DNA from: Leuconostoc gelidum subsp. gelidum KCTC 3527
Lineage (GTDB): Bacteria > Bacillota > Bacilli > Lactobacillales > Lactobacillaceae
Direction: 5' to 3'
DNA: 52,764 nt
Assembly (NCBI RefSeq): GCF_000166715.1
Contig: NZ_AEMI01000001.1
Coordinates: forward strand, 1-52,764
Position numbers and translations under genes: made by a program. The notes under the pieces are model-generated. The model was not told where the DNA came from, made no database searches, and saw only the letters and a list, made by a program, of their open reading frames with translations. Below, piece after piece: positions 1-7,795 of this stretch. Each line of letters starts with the position of its first letter. The first letter of the stretch is position 1.

Positions 1-33
1 GTTAGATAAACCTAACTTATTGGGCGTTTTTTT
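1..33 (+). terminator. 3' part of a terminator for a gene left of the window
   Basis: The right arm CTAACTTATTGGGCG is followed by seven T. Its left arm is cut by the window edge, leaving only GTTAG. It would end a plus-strand gene lying outside the window. Confidence 0.5.
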
Positions 34-95
34 GACGTTATAATAACTTGAAGTGCTTAGACTACTTTGCTATGTTTTTAATTCAAGTCTAGAGA

Positions 96-587
96 TCAGT
101 CAAAAATCATAAATTTAGAAATGAAATAATTAACCACAATTGCAATCACTTGGATTACAAAAACTGCAATGACAGCATTGAATGATTTACTATCATAAAC
201 CCACCCGTGTAGCCATGACCAAGATAATCCAAAGGGAAACGTTTGAAAATTAATTATATTCAGTCGTAACAAACGAATAAATAGGTCACTATAGCGTTCA
301 ATCATAATATATGTTAATAAAAAATCAATTCCGGCAACAAATAACCTACCAGCGCTAAATCTCATCAACTGCACGACAACATGCCGACTTTGATTATCCG
401 CAAATACGAAAAACTTATTTACCACGAAAGCAAATAAAACCGTCACAACTTGTGCAAGCAGTGCAGGCAGCATGGCCTGATGTAATAGCGCCATTGCTAC
501 AAATCTCACCAAAAAATAAACTAGTGTGGTAATGACACCCCAAAACAGGTATTTTATTTTCTCGGATTTTAAATAACGTTCTGCCAT
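96..587 (-). CDS. GtrA-like membrane protein
   Basis: A 163-residue integral membrane protein with about four hydrophobic segments and the GtrA-family signatures NKFFVFAD after the second segment and NYFISKFMIFD at the C-terminus. GtrA proteins are thought to move undecaprenyl-phosphate-linked sugars across the membrane for wall or teichoic acid glycosylation; the substrate here is unknown. The open frame extends to 641, but its first 18 codons lie inside a strong terminator-like hairpin (613-652) and have no ribosome binding site. The ATG at 587 has AAAGGG just upstream, so I use it. It lies downstream of the acetoin reductase gene, separated by the hairpin, and probably has its own promoter (676-705). 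No glycosyltransferase partner is adjacent. Confidence 0.75.
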   Translation of the reverse strand: MAERYLKSEKIKYLFWGVITTLVYFLVRFVAMALLHQAMLPALLAQVVTVLFAFVVNKFFVFADNQSRHVVVQLMRFSAGRLFVAGIDFLLTYIMIERYSDLFIRLLRLNIINFQTFPFGLSWSWLHGWVYDSKSFNAVIAVFVIQVIAIVVNYFISKFMIFD

Positions 588-612
588 ATGCCCTTTAAAT
601 GCTTTTCTAATT

Positions 613-652
613 AAAAAATCGGGATGAACATTAATGTCCATCCCGATTTTTA
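613..652 (-). terminator. Hairpin with T-run between acetoin reductase and GtrA genes
   Basis: Perfect 13-bp arms AAAAATCGGGATG (614-626) and CATCCCGATTTTT (639-651) with a 12-base loop. On the minus strand the stem is followed by six T. It ends the reductase transcript. Because a plausible promoter lies between the reductase stop and the hairpin, it may also attenuate the GtrA gene. Confidence 0.7.
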
Positions 653-675
653 CGCCAATGAAAACAATTTCTTTT

Positions 676-705
676 ATTACAACACAAATATAGTATGTTA
701 GTCAA
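676..705 (-). promoter_or_regulatory. Putative promoter for the GtrA-like gene
   Basis: On the minus strand, -35 TTGACT (700-705), an 18-base spacer and -10 TGTAAT (676-681), directly after the reductase stop codon. Transcription from here would run into the hairpin at 613-652 before reaching the GtrA start. Confidence 0.4.
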
Positions 706-709
706 GTAA

Positions 710-1480
710 TCAATGGAAAACCATGCCACCATCAACAATAATTGTTTGACCTGTCACATAATTTGAATCATCACTAGATAAGAAACTAACAACACTAGCA
801 ATTTCTTCAGGTTCACTCAAACGACCTAGAGCGATGCCATCTGAGAATTGCGCCATACCCCATTCATCATCTTTTCCCGCATTTTGACCGACTTCGTGTG
901 CTATATCCCACATCATAGGGGTTTTCACAATACCTGGTGCAAACGCATTAACCGTAATTCCAAATTGTGCCAACTCCTTGGCTGTTGTTTGTGTAATACC
1001 GCGAATAGCAAATTTTGTCGACCCGTATACAGTTAAGTTTTCATTCCCTTCAACGCCAGCTTGTGATGTCGCATTAATAATTTTACCGCCATGGCCCAAT
1101 TCCTTAAACGCTTCTGTTGCGGCCTGTGTTCCCCACACAACGCCATTAACATTAATACCCCATGTCCAATTCATGTCATCTTCTGTAACAGCCATTATTG
1201 GTGTCGTTGGTGCAACACCGGCGTTGTTAACAATGACATTCAGATCACCAAAGGCTTCTTTTGTGGCTTTGACTGCTGCAAAAACCTCATCACGTTTAGC
1301 AACATCAGCACGAATCGCAATGGCTTCTCCACCATTGGCGTTAATGTCATTTGCTACTCTTTGAACTTTTTCCAAATGTCGGCCAATTAGGGACACCTGG
1401 AATCCATCTTTCACTAAACGATGTGCAATTGCCTCGCCAATGCCCTGACCTGCGCCTGTTACTAATGCTACTTTACTCAT
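710..1480 (-). CDS. butA: Diacetyl/acetoin reductase (short-chain dehydrogenase)
   Basis: A 256-residue classical short-chain dehydrogenase. The N-terminal nucleotide-binding motif is TGAGQGIG (residues 8-15), NNAG is near residue 86, and the catalytic Ser/Tyr/Lys set is in ATSQAG...YGSTKFA (about 139-158). The overall sequence matches the (S)-acetoin-forming diacetyl reductase / 2,3-butanediol dehydrogenase group, which reduces diacetyl to acetoin and acetoin to butanediol with NADH in the cytoplasm, a redox sink of heterofermentative lactic acid bacteria. The start has AAAGGAA eight bases upstream. It is divergent from the YczE-like gene. The family is very secure; the exact substrate and stereochemistry are inferred from similarity. 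Confidence 0.88.
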   Translation of the reverse strand: MSKVALVTGAGQGIGEAIAHRLVKDGFQVSLIGRHLEKVQRVANDINANGGEAIAIRADVAKRDEVFAAVKATKEAFGDLNVIVNNAGVAPTTPIMAVTEDDMNWTWGINVNGVVWGTQAATEAFKELGHGGKIINATSQAGVEGNENLTVYGSTKFAIRGITQTTAKELAQFGITVNAFAPGIVKTPMMWDIAHEVGQNAGKDDEWGMAQFSDGIALGRLSEPEEIASVVSFLSSDDSNYVTGQTIIVDGGMVFH

Positions 1481-1520
1481 GATTAAATTCCTTTCTTAGT
1501 CATCTGACTTTATAGTTCAT

Positions 1521-1549
1521 AATATACGCCTAGTTTGTGAATAAGTAAA
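1521..1549 (-). promoter_or_regulatory. Promoter of the acetoin reductase gene
   Basis: Minus strand: -35 TTTACT (1544-1549), 17-base spacer, -10 TATATT (1521-1526). The start codon is at 1480, leaving a leader of about 35 bases. Confidence 0.55.
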
Positions 1550-1595
1550 CTAATTAATTTAATCAATTTGATAAAAAATGGTTATCGCGCCCTGG

Positions 1596-1614
1596 TATTG
1601 TTATAATAACAATA
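1596..1614 (+). promoter_or_regulatory. Dyad overlapping the -10 of the YczE-like gene
   Basis: Inverted repeat TATTGTTA-TAA-TAACAATA contains a TATAAT at 1602-1607, about 30 bases before the ATG at 1637. A dyad over a -10 is a typical operator position. No regulator can be assigned, and no good -35 is visible. Confidence 0.35.
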
Positions 1615-1636
1615 TTATGATTCCTGGGAGAATTGC

Positions 1637-2317
1637 ATGTACTATATCGATGGTCAATTTTATCAACTTGGTTTAAAACAAAAAATTAGTTTTTTCGTTA
1701 TTTCACTTATTGTCAATTCATTTGGCAATGGTTTAAGTGTCGCATCTAGTATGGGTTCCGCTCCTTGGACAGCCAGCGCTGCAAATTTATCCAATGCCAG
1801 CGGTTTACCAATTGGCATTTTTTTAGCATTAGTCGCCATTTCAGTAGCCTTTTTAAACATGTTTCTCGCCATGAATTTCAACTGGACCCGCCTCATTGGC
1901 AATATTATTTTTGGTTTGTCATTTAGCTTCTTAGTGAGCTTTTTTGCTAATTATTTCGTCAGCATTGGTATCCACTCACTTGCTTGGTGGTTACGTATAC
2001 CGATTGATTTCTTTGGTATATGGACTATTGGTGTCGCAATTTCTATTTACCAACGGGTCAATTGGATTTTGCATCCCCTAGATGATCTCACAAATATTTT
2101 ACGTTTCGACTATTTTCATGGTAATGCCTCAACAGCACAAATGAGCAACTTTGCTGCTGCAATTGGCCTGTCCATATTTGCCTTTATTTTTAGCCATCAA
2201 TTTGTCGCACTGGGAATTGGTACGGTCTTATCTTTTTTCTTTCAAGGTCGAAATATTGCCTGGTCAGATAAATATATCTTCAAGCATCTTGTCCATGGCG
2301 ATGTGAGAGGTAATTAA
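1637..2317 (+). CDS. YczE/YyaS-type multi-pass membrane protein
   Basis: A 226-residue protein with five or six hydrophobic segments. The segment NSFGNGLSVASSMGSAPWTA near residue 30 resembles the conserved start of the YczE/YyaS/YitT-like membrane family, whose molecular role is not established. The ATG follows GGGAG with six bases spacing. It is a single gene, divergent from the acetoin reductase and convergent with the DUF805 gene, with a bidirectional terminator in between. The family assignment is by pattern only, and function is unknown. Confidence 0.65.
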   Translation: MYYIDGQFYQLGLKQKISFFVISLIVNSFGNGLSVASSMGSAPWTASAANLSNASGLPIGIFLALVAISVAFLNMFLAMNFNWTRLIGNIIFGLSFSFLVSFFANYFVSIGIHSLAWWLRIPIDFFGIWTIGVAISIYQRVNWILHPLDDLTNILRFDYFHGNASTAQMSNFAAAIGLSIFAFIFSHQFVALGIGTVLSFFFQGRNIAWSDKYIFKHLVHGDVRGN

Positions 2318-2359
2318 AAAGTGCTGATAATCTTATGTTAAGAATTATCAGCACTTTTT
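2316..2359. terminator. Bidirectional terminator
   Basis: Perfect 16-bp arms (2316-2331 and 2344-2359, AAAAAGTGCTGATAAT and its complement) with a 12-base loop. The A and T tracts on both sides make it active in both directions. It separates the convergent YczE-like and DUF805 genes and touches the stop codon of the latter. Confidence 0.85.
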
Positions 2360-2834
2360 AACTGTATTGAGTATTGAATTTTGTTTGTCCAAATGACAGC
2401 CAGAGATTAAATCCTAGGCTAATAACAGTTTGAATCCCATACAATATATCCTCATTTATGCCTGAATACATAGCGCCAACTATCAGTATAACATTAACAA
2501 TAATCACTATAAGCTGCCACCAACCTGAATAACCCATATCATGTAAACGTCGAGCATATAACGCTAAATTAGGGATAATAATAATGATTGATAATACGAC
2601 AGAAATAACAGCAACTAAAATTATTGTCCCAAACAATGGTGTTGCATCAGTCATAGACGTCCCGTGCTTACCAAAAAAAGCACCTAGGCCAGCAACAAAA
2701 ACTATCAATATGGCGATAATCCAGTAGATAATATTCCAAAACCAAGTCATCCAATTAAATGCACTTCTTGAGCTTGTACCAATAAATCGCTTATATTGTT
2801 TAAAAAAATCTATTAATGCGCCCCAAGCTGTCAT
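2358..2834 (-). CDS. DUF805 family membrane protein
   Basis: A 158-residue membrane protein with four hydrophobic segments and the DUF805 hallmark ARRLHDMGYSGWW at about residues 92-104. The family is common in bacteria (YhaH-like) and has no assigned activity. The start has GGGGAT eight bases upstream. It is transcribed alone: folT upstream has its own terminator (2892-2912), and the downstream end is the shared terminator at 2316-2359. Confidence 0.85.
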   Translation of the reverse strand: MTAWGALIDFFKQYKRFIGTSSRSAFNWMTWFWNIIYWIIAILIVFVAGLGAFFGKHGTSMTDATPLFGTIILVAVISVVLSIIIIIPNLALYARRLHDMGYSGWWQLIVIIVNVILIVGAMYSGINEDILYGIQTVISLGFNLWLSFGQTKFNTQYS

Positions 2835-2891
2835 ATAAATATCCCCTATATTATTTTTTCAAGTTTACCATTATCCTCTTTTAATGGCAAT

Positions 2892-2912
2892 AAAAAACAG
2901 CCGAGGCTGTTT
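2892..2912 (-). terminator. Terminator of folT
   Basis: Stem AAACAGCC/GGCTGTTT (2895-2902 and 2905-2912) with a two-base loop, followed on the minus strand by a run of six T. Confidence 0.8.
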
Positions 2913-2917
2913 AACTA

Positions 2918-3496
2918 TTATTTATTAAAAATTTTTTTAGTTGCTTGTTTGACCGCAGCATTATTCAAAAAAGCATATGTTACAATAACTTGTATTGGAT
3001 ACATCATAATCGACTTAATCAAGCGTGGCATGAGCAACGTGACAAACGAATCCCATGTATGCACCTGAGAATACATGATGAATAGCCATAATGTATTCAT
3101 ACCAGCATTAACAACAAACGTTACTAAGCCAACTGCCCCTAAAATTCTAAGCCAACTGACATGTACTTGATTGTAATAAAACAAGGCATATATTAGCCCA
3201 GCAGTAATCGCTGATAATGTGAATCCTAGAAAAAATGTACCGCTTGGATTAATAATTGTTGCACCAACAACATCTAGGATAGTTGCAATCATCATGGTCC
3301 ATACTGGACCATACCATTTAGCAATCAGCGACATTGCCACAAACACAAAACTAATTTTGAGAACGTTTGTACCAACAGTTAGCTTACCTAAGACTATATC
3401 AAGTCCTACTAGTAAAGCGAGTACCACAAATTGACTCACGTCTAATTTGGGTAGTGACCAAGTGCCTTTAACAGGCGTTGTGTTTTGAACTGCCAT
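2918..3496 (-). CDS. folT: ECF transporter S component, folate-type
   Basis: A 192-residue substrate-binding membrane subunit (S component) of an energy-coupling factor vitamin transporter. It has six hydrophobic segments; NPSGTFFLGFTLSAITAGL and NAGMNTLWLFIMY match the FolT group. It would bind folate and dock onto a shared EcfAAT module, which is not in this window. The frame opens at 3577, but ATG 3496 (MAVQNTT) has GGAGG seven bases upstream, while the upstream extension lies within the regulatory leader, so 3496 is the start. The THF riboswitch directly upstream independently supports folate as substrate. Confidence 0.9.
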   Translation of the reverse strand: MAVQNTTPVKGTWSLPKLDVSQFVVLALLVGLDIVLGKLTVGTNVLKISFVFVAMSLIAKWYGPVWTMMIATILDVVGATIINPSGTFFLGFTLSAITAGLIYALFYYNQVHVSWLRILGAVGLVTFVVNAGMNTLWLFIMYSQVHTWDSFVTLLMPRLIKSIMMYPIQVIVTYAFLNNAAVKQATKKIFNK

Positions 3497-3506
3497 AGTT
3501 CTGAAC

Positions 3507-3661
3507 CTCCGAGTGGAGCGCTCACCGCAAAACATATATTGGTGAATGTGATATCTGCATCGCACAAAAAATGACAACGTGGTTCTACCACATGATATTT
3601 TTTATTTCGTTGAAGGCTCACATTCCGTTTCCCTCACACTTAACGCGCAGATATCTACCCC
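3507..3661 (-). promoter_or_regulatory. THF riboswitch (folT motif) controlling translation of folT
   Basis: Read on the minus strand, the leader contains GGGTAGATATCTGCGCGTTA, then AAGTGTGAGGG, then TCAACGAA, and closes with GCAGATATC pairing to GATATCTGC. This is the tetrahydrofolate aptamer pattern (CGCGUUAAGUGUG ... CAACGAA). A long AT-rich arm containing GTGGT-AGA-ACCAC is inserted in the variable part. After the aptamer, CTCC-ACTC-GGAG (3507-3518) folds back on the GGAGG ribosome site. GGUGAG (3521-3526) can pair instead with the aptamer closing strand UUCACC (3541-3546), giving a plausible on/off switch. The class is established knowledge; the switching detail is inference. Confidence 0.88.
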
Positions 3662-3787
3662 TTTTTTTATTTGTCATATTGACTCACCCATTGTAGCATC
3701 TTTCTATCCGAACAATACAAAAATAATAAACATGTTAAAATAATGACATATAGGAATATCAATAATGACGTTTCAAGGCGGATAAAC

Positions 3788-4528
3788 ATGACACACAATT
3801 TAGTAGAAAAACCTTTCATCACAATTACCAATGTCATTTGGAGTTTTGATGCTCAAACACATGATATCAAACTTTTATTAATTAAACGTTCTGACAATCC
3901 CTTTAAAGATTTTTGGGCCTTGCCTGAAACTTGGCTACGCATCAATGAAAGTGCTCATGACGCGACTTTGCGACTAGTTAAAGAAAAACTCGGTCTAGAC
4001 TTACCAGATGTTCATGCCGAACAGTTAGCAACTTTTACAGATCCATCACGTTCACCAGAAGAACGTGCGCTATCTTTAAGTTATATGACTTTTTTGCCTC
4101 AGCAACCTTTGCTTAACCCTGGTCCTGGTGCAACCGACGCACAATGGTTCACACTCCAAAAACAAAAATCAGGTCTTTTTCGTTTCAAAAACCTTGATTT
4201 TGTTTTTACGACGTTAGCCGATGACGATTACATCAATCATCAGAATCAAGTAGCCGATAAACATTTAGCTTTTGATCACAATTGGATTTTAACTGTTGCC
4301 ACAAAAAGAATTATGAATAAATTGAATTATCAACCAACTATTCTCTTAATTCTCGGACCATCTTTCACTTTAAAAATGGCCCGTCATGTATTTGGCATTT
4401 TTGGAAAAACTGAACCTGACAACTCAAATTTCCTACGAAACCATCAAGACTTGTTACAACCTCTTGGTGCGATCAGTCAAAATAAACCTGGACGTCCTGC
4501 AAAACAATATCGGTTGCTTATTAATTAA
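3788..4528 (+). CDS. nrtR: Nudix-domain transcriptional regulator, NrtR-like
   Basis: A 246-residue protein with an N-terminal Nudix fold (about 1-140) and a C-terminal winged-helix part (about 160-246), the NrtR arrangement; NrtR regulators control NAD metabolism and sense ADP-ribose or related compounds. The Nudix box is degenerate. Over TWLRINESAHDATLRLVKEK the usual G, the E of RE and one E of EE are replaced by T, L and K, so hydrolysis is unlikely and a sensor role fits. The frame opens at 3743, but the ATG at 3788 has AAGGCGGA upstream and the earlier one has none. The neighbouring niaP-like transporter supports a niacin/NAD role. No effector can be read from the sequence. Confidence 0.75.
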   Translation: MTHNLVEKPFITITNVIWSFDAQTHDIKLLLIKRSDNPFKDFWALPETWLRINESAHDATLRLVKEKLGLDLPDVHAEQLATFTDPSRSPEERALSLSYMTFLPQQPLLNPGPGATDAQWFTLQKQKSGLFRFKNLDFVFTTLADDDYINHQNQVADKHLAFDHNWILTVATKRIMNKLNYQPTILLILGPSFTLKMARHVFGIFGKTEPDNSNFLRNHQDLLQPLGAISQNKPGRPAKQYRLLIN

Positions 4529-4578
4529 ATTTCATGTATAATTCTCTTTAACCAATAAAAGTAAAAAAAACTTTTATT
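4514..4578 (+). promoter_or_regulatory. niaP promoter with adjacent operator-like dyad
   Basis: -35 TTGCTT (4514-4519), 17-base spacer, -10 TATAAT (4537-4542), overlapping the 3' end of the regulator gene. Just past the expected start of transcription is a perfect inverted repeat AATAAAAGT (4554-4562) / ACTTTTATT (4570-4578) with a seven-A spacer, well placed for the neighbouring NrtR-like repressor. Confidence 0.55.
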
Positions 4579-4594
4579 AACATTAGGAGAATTT

Positions 4595-5758
4595 ATGATG
4601 GATAACTCTAAACGGTTCTTATTAATTATTGGTACAGCTTGGATGATTGATGCCCTTGATGTGGCACTATTATCATTTATTATGCCCTTATTAAAAACAG
4701 AGTGGGCACTCAATGCAACCCAATTAGGTGTTGTTGCGGCTATTACTTCTGCTGGTATGATGGTCGGTGCCCTCTTGTGTGGTAGACTTTCCGATATGTT
4801 TGGCCGTAAAAAGGTCTTAATAGGTACACTCATCTTATTTTCACTCAGTAATTTGGCACTTGTTTTTGCCCCAAATGTCACTTGGTTTATAATCATTCGT
4901 TTTGTCACAGGTATTGGTCTTGGAGGCGAATTACCTGTTGCGGCAACCATTATTGCTGACCGCTATACCGGTAAAAAACGTTCACAAATGTTAGTGTTGA
5001 GTGACAGTTTTTGGGCTTATGGTTGGATTCTAGCATCATTAATCGCGTTTTTTGTCATCCCTCATTTTGGTTGGCGTGTCGCTGTCATGCTAACGGTAAT
5101 TTTTGCTAGCTATGCACTCGTTTTAAGAAAACATTTACCACCAGATCCCTTAGTCAAAACCAAGCACACAACACAGCCATTTCAAGAACTACTATTCCCT
5201 AAAAACAAACGGCCATTCATCATGATCAGTATTGTTTGGTTGATTGTCATGCTAACCTATTATGGGATATTCCTTTGGCTTCCCAGCGTGTTGGTTCTAC
5301 GTGGTTTTCCAATTGTCAACTCAATAGGCTATACATTGATCATGAGTATTGCGCAATTACCTGGTTACTATTTAGCAGCTCATCTTTTATCCAAGATTAG
5401 TCCAAAAAAATTACTAATCACTTATCTTCTTGGCACAATTGCCTCAAGTTTGGTTTTCATCCTGTCAACCAGTTTACCAATGGTCTTAATCTCTGGAGCC
5501 TTTCTGTCTTTCTTTGATCTTGGTGCTTGGGGAATTTTGATTGCTCTGACCCCCAGTTTATTTCAAACAAGTATTCGTGGTACAGCTATGGGCACAGCTC
5601 AATCCATTGGTAGATTTGGTGCTACCATCGGACCTTTTCTTGTTGGCTGGTTGTTGGACATGAAAACAGGTATTGCATTTATCTTTAGCCTATTTGTTGT
5701 ACTATTGCTTATTGCTGTCATCATCATTAATTTTGGTATCAACGAACAGGCCTCATAA
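4595..5758 (+). CDS. niaP: MFS transporter, niacin (NiaP)-like
   Basis: A 387-residue twelve-segment major facilitator permease. The first segment WMIDALDVALLSFIMPLL and the loop GRLSDMFGRKKV are typical of the metabolite:proton symporter group that contains NiaP, the nicotinate importer. AGGAG lies five bases before the first ATG; the second ATG (4598) is equally possible. It follows the NrtR-like regulator by 66 bases and has its own promoter with a dyad. Lactic acid bacteria of this type salvage niacin, which fits. Without comparison, another organic acid substrate cannot be excluded. Its stop overlaps the convergent LysR gene by six bases. Confidence 0.7.
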   Translation: MMDNSKRFLLIIGTAWMIDALDVALLSFIMPLLKTEWALNATQLGVVAAITSAGMMVGALLCGRLSDMFGRKKVLIGTLILFSLSNLALVFAPNVTWFIIIRFVTGIGLGGELPVAATIIADRYTGKKRSQMLVLSDSFWAYGWILASLIAFFVIPHFGWRVAVMLTVIFASYALVLRKHLPPDPLVKTKHTTQPFQELLFPKNKRPFIMISIVWLIVMLTYYGIFLWLPSVLVLRGFPIVNSIGYTLIMSIAQLPGYYLAAHLLSKISPKKLLITYLLGTIASSLVFILSTSLPMVLISGAFLSFFDLGAWGILIALTPSLFQTSIRGTAMGTAQSIGRFGATIGPFLVGWLLDMKTGIAFIFSLFVVLLLIAVIIINFGINEQAS

Positions 5759-6595
5759 TAAAATTTTAGCGATTTTTTCTACAGTCCCAATAAAATCCTG
5801 AATCTCAGGACGATTATTATGTTGGTGATTAATTAAATAAAAATTACGATTAAAACTATCTGGTAGTTTTTTAAAGGACATATTTTTTGGCAATGTTTGA
5901 CTACTAACAATGGATTTACCAATATTTTCTGACAGCATTTTGACAATAATATCATTATTTGTAATAGTTAAAAAATGTTCTGGTACAATATTTTGTTGTT
6001 TGAAATATTGCTGCATATAATGATAAACGCCTGACCCTTTTTCTCTCACTAGCCACATATCGGAGTCAAGATTCCCCGCTAATACCAACTGATCTTTAGC
6101 CAATGTATGACGTACAATAAAATCATTCGTGATAGGTTTTTCAATGAAGCCTAAATCAAATTGCTTATTCAATACCCCAGCCAAAATTTCTTCAGAATTA
6201 TGCATTTCGACTTTTAAATTCATACTATTAAGCGTTGATTTTGATAATTGTGCTATGATTTTTGGCAATAAGACGGTCGCTGTCGTTTGTGAAGCGCCAA
6301 TACTAATGCTTGTACGCGTATTTTCTGTTGTCAAATCTAAACTCGCTGTTGCCTCTTGCCAGTCATCGAGTAATTGCGTCGCATGTTGATAAAATCGACG
6401 CGCATTTAATGTTGGTGATAAAAACATACGCCCATTACGGTCAAATAATTTGACATTTAATTGTTCTTCTAACTGCTTAATATGCACGCTAACTGTTGGT
6501 TGCGAGATAAAAAGTTGATCTGCTGCTTTTGAAAAAGATCTTGTTTCATAAACAGCAATAAATGTTTTTATTAGTTTAAGCATCGCCCTATCCAT
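5753..6595 (-). CDS. LysR-family transcriptional regulator
   Basis: A 280-residue LysR regulator. The N-terminal winged helix-turn-helix is FSKAADQLFISQPTVSVHIKQLEEQL (about 21-46); an effector-binding domain follows from about residue 90. It is divergent from the YeiH-type permease gene, which is probably its target, as LysR genes commonly regulate the divergent neighbour. The start is uncertain: ATG 6595 has no clear ribosome site, and ATG 6583 has AGGG but very close. The effector is not identifiable. Confidence 0.85.
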   Translation of the reverse strand: MDRAMLKLIKTFIAVYETRSFSKAADQLFISQPTVSVHIKQLEEQLNVKLFDRNGRMFLSPTLNARRFYQHATQLLDDWQEATASLDLTTENTRTSISIGASQTTATVLLPKIIAQLSKSTLNSMNLKVEMHNSEEILAGVLNKQFDLGFIEKPITNDFIVRHTLAKDQLVLAGNLDSDMWLVREKGSGVYHYMQQYFKQQNIVPEHFLTITNNDIIVKMLSENIGKSIVSSQTLPKNMSFKKLPDSFNRNFYLINHQHNNRPEIQDFIGTVEKIAKILL

Positions 6596-6597
6596 TA

Positions 6598-6651
6598 CGT
6601 TTATTAATTGAATATATTATAAACATTTATTTTACAAATAGCAAATAAACG
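6598..6651. promoter_or_regulatory. LysR/YeiH intergenic region with repeated half-sites
   Basis: CGTTTATT (6598-6605) and its exact complement AATAAACG (6644-6651) flank the region, and a third partial copy ATAAAC lies at 6619-6624. The spacing, about four to five helical turns between the outer arms, is compatible with multi-site LysR binding. This is an inference; no T-N11-A match was verified beyond the repeats. Confidence 0.35.
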
Positions 6652-6702
6652 CGTAGCATAAGAATTAACGAAAAACATATTGGGTAGTTTAGGAGAATAG
6701 TT

Positions 6703-7701
6703 GTGAGAATAAAAGCTAACATGTTAAACGGTATTATTGCTACCGTCATTTTATCAATCATCGCTAAAATTTTAGCGATATGGTTACCGTTTTTAGGGGC
6801 TGAAGCCATTGCCATGTTACTCGGCATATTACTTGGAAACACCGTTCTAACTGGTGCAACATGGGCACCAGGAATAAAATGGGCTGAAAAGTTTCCCATC
6901 GAAATTGGCATTGCCTTGATGGGCCTAACAGTGACATTACGAACAATAGAAAAGTTAGGTATTAATGGTCTATTATTCATCTTAATTCAAATGACCCTAA
7001 CAATTGTTATTGTCCTCTGGTTAGGTGGCCGTATATTTAAGGTATCAAAACAGTCTGCCATGTTAATGGGTGCTGGTAACGCTGTTTGTGGGTCAAGTGC
7101 TATTGCATCAGTGTCACCTGCAATTGGCGCAACTGACGATCAACGCCGAACTACCGTGGCAACTGTTAGTCTAACTGGTGTGGTACTACTTCTTGTTATA
7201 CCTGTCATTGGTCCTTACTTAGTTGGTAACAATAATTTATTGCTCGGTGCATTAGTTGGTGGTGTCGTACAGTCAGTTGGTCAAGTTGTTGGTACTGCTG
7301 CTTTGATTAATCCGACTGTTGTCACTTATGCAACCTTATTTAAAATGTTACGCATCATTTTACTCACTGTCGTTGTATTAATATTTGCAAAGATGGCTCA
7401 AAAAGACGATACTAATAATCAGATTACGACCCCTAGTAAGGGCGTTAAAATCCCTTGGTTCATTATTGCCTTTGTTATTTTACTCTGCGTTAACAGCGTC
7501 ATTTCATTACCTCATCTCATTAACAATAGTGCAAAAACAATTTCTAGTTTTACTGGTGTCGTTAACTTGGCGGGAATTGGTCTAAATCTTAAAGTTGCTA
7601 CAATTAAAAAATCTGGTGGTAAGTTCTTAACGTACGGACTAGTGACCGGTGCTGTACAGGTCATTCTAGCAGTTATTCTAATTCATCTTCTATTTAATTA
7701 A
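6703..7701 (+). CDS. YeiH/UPF0324 family putative anion exporter
   Basis: A 332-residue membrane protein with about ten hydrophobic segments and the UPF0324 signature GAGNAVCGSSAIASVSP (about 123-139). Family members are annotated as putative sulfate exporters; direct evidence is limited. The start is GTG with AGGAG seven bases upstream. It is divergent from a LysR regulator, the same arrangement seen for yeiH/yeiE in other bacteria. It ends at an exceptionally long perfect hairpin. Confidence 0.85.
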   Translation: MRIKANMLNGIIATVILSIIAKILAIWLPFLGAEAIAMLLGILLGNTVLTGATWAPGIKWAEKFPIEIGIALMGLTVTLRTIEKLGINGLLFILIQMTLTIVIVLWLGGRIFKVSKQSAMLMGAGNAVCGSSAIASVSPAIGATDDQRRTTVATVSLTGVVLLLVIPVIGPYLVGNNNLLLGALVGGVVQSVGQVVGTAALINPTVVTYATLFKMLRIILLTVVVLIFAKMAQKDDTNNQITTPSKGVKIPWFIIAFVILLCVNSVISLPHLINNSAKTISSFTGVVNLAGIGLNLKVATIKKSGGKFLTYGLVTGAVQVILAVILIHLLFN

Positions 7702-7717
7702 TTATTTTTAAACCAAA

Positions 7718-7770
7718 AAAAGGGTGGCCAATAAGGTGAGATAATATCTCACCTTATTGGCCACCCTTTT
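7718..7770. terminator. Bidirectional terminator with a 25-bp perfect stem
   Basis: Arms 7718-7742 and 7746-7770 are exactly complementary over 25 bases with a three-base loop. A runs precede and T runs follow. It separates the convergent YeiH and leucine-rich-repeat genes. Confidence 0.85.
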
Positions 7771-7795
7771 CTCTCATCACAATGACTACTATGTT

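Noticed and set aside
978-1364. 128-codon plus-strand frame opposite the acetoin reductase
   Set aside because: Shadow of a well-supported short-chain dehydrogenase gene with full motifs; no ribosome site.
7718-7770. Long perfect palindrome as a mobile-element or BIME-like repeat
   Set aside because: It sits exactly between convergent genes with A and T tracts on both sides and no second copy was seen, so a terminator explains it.
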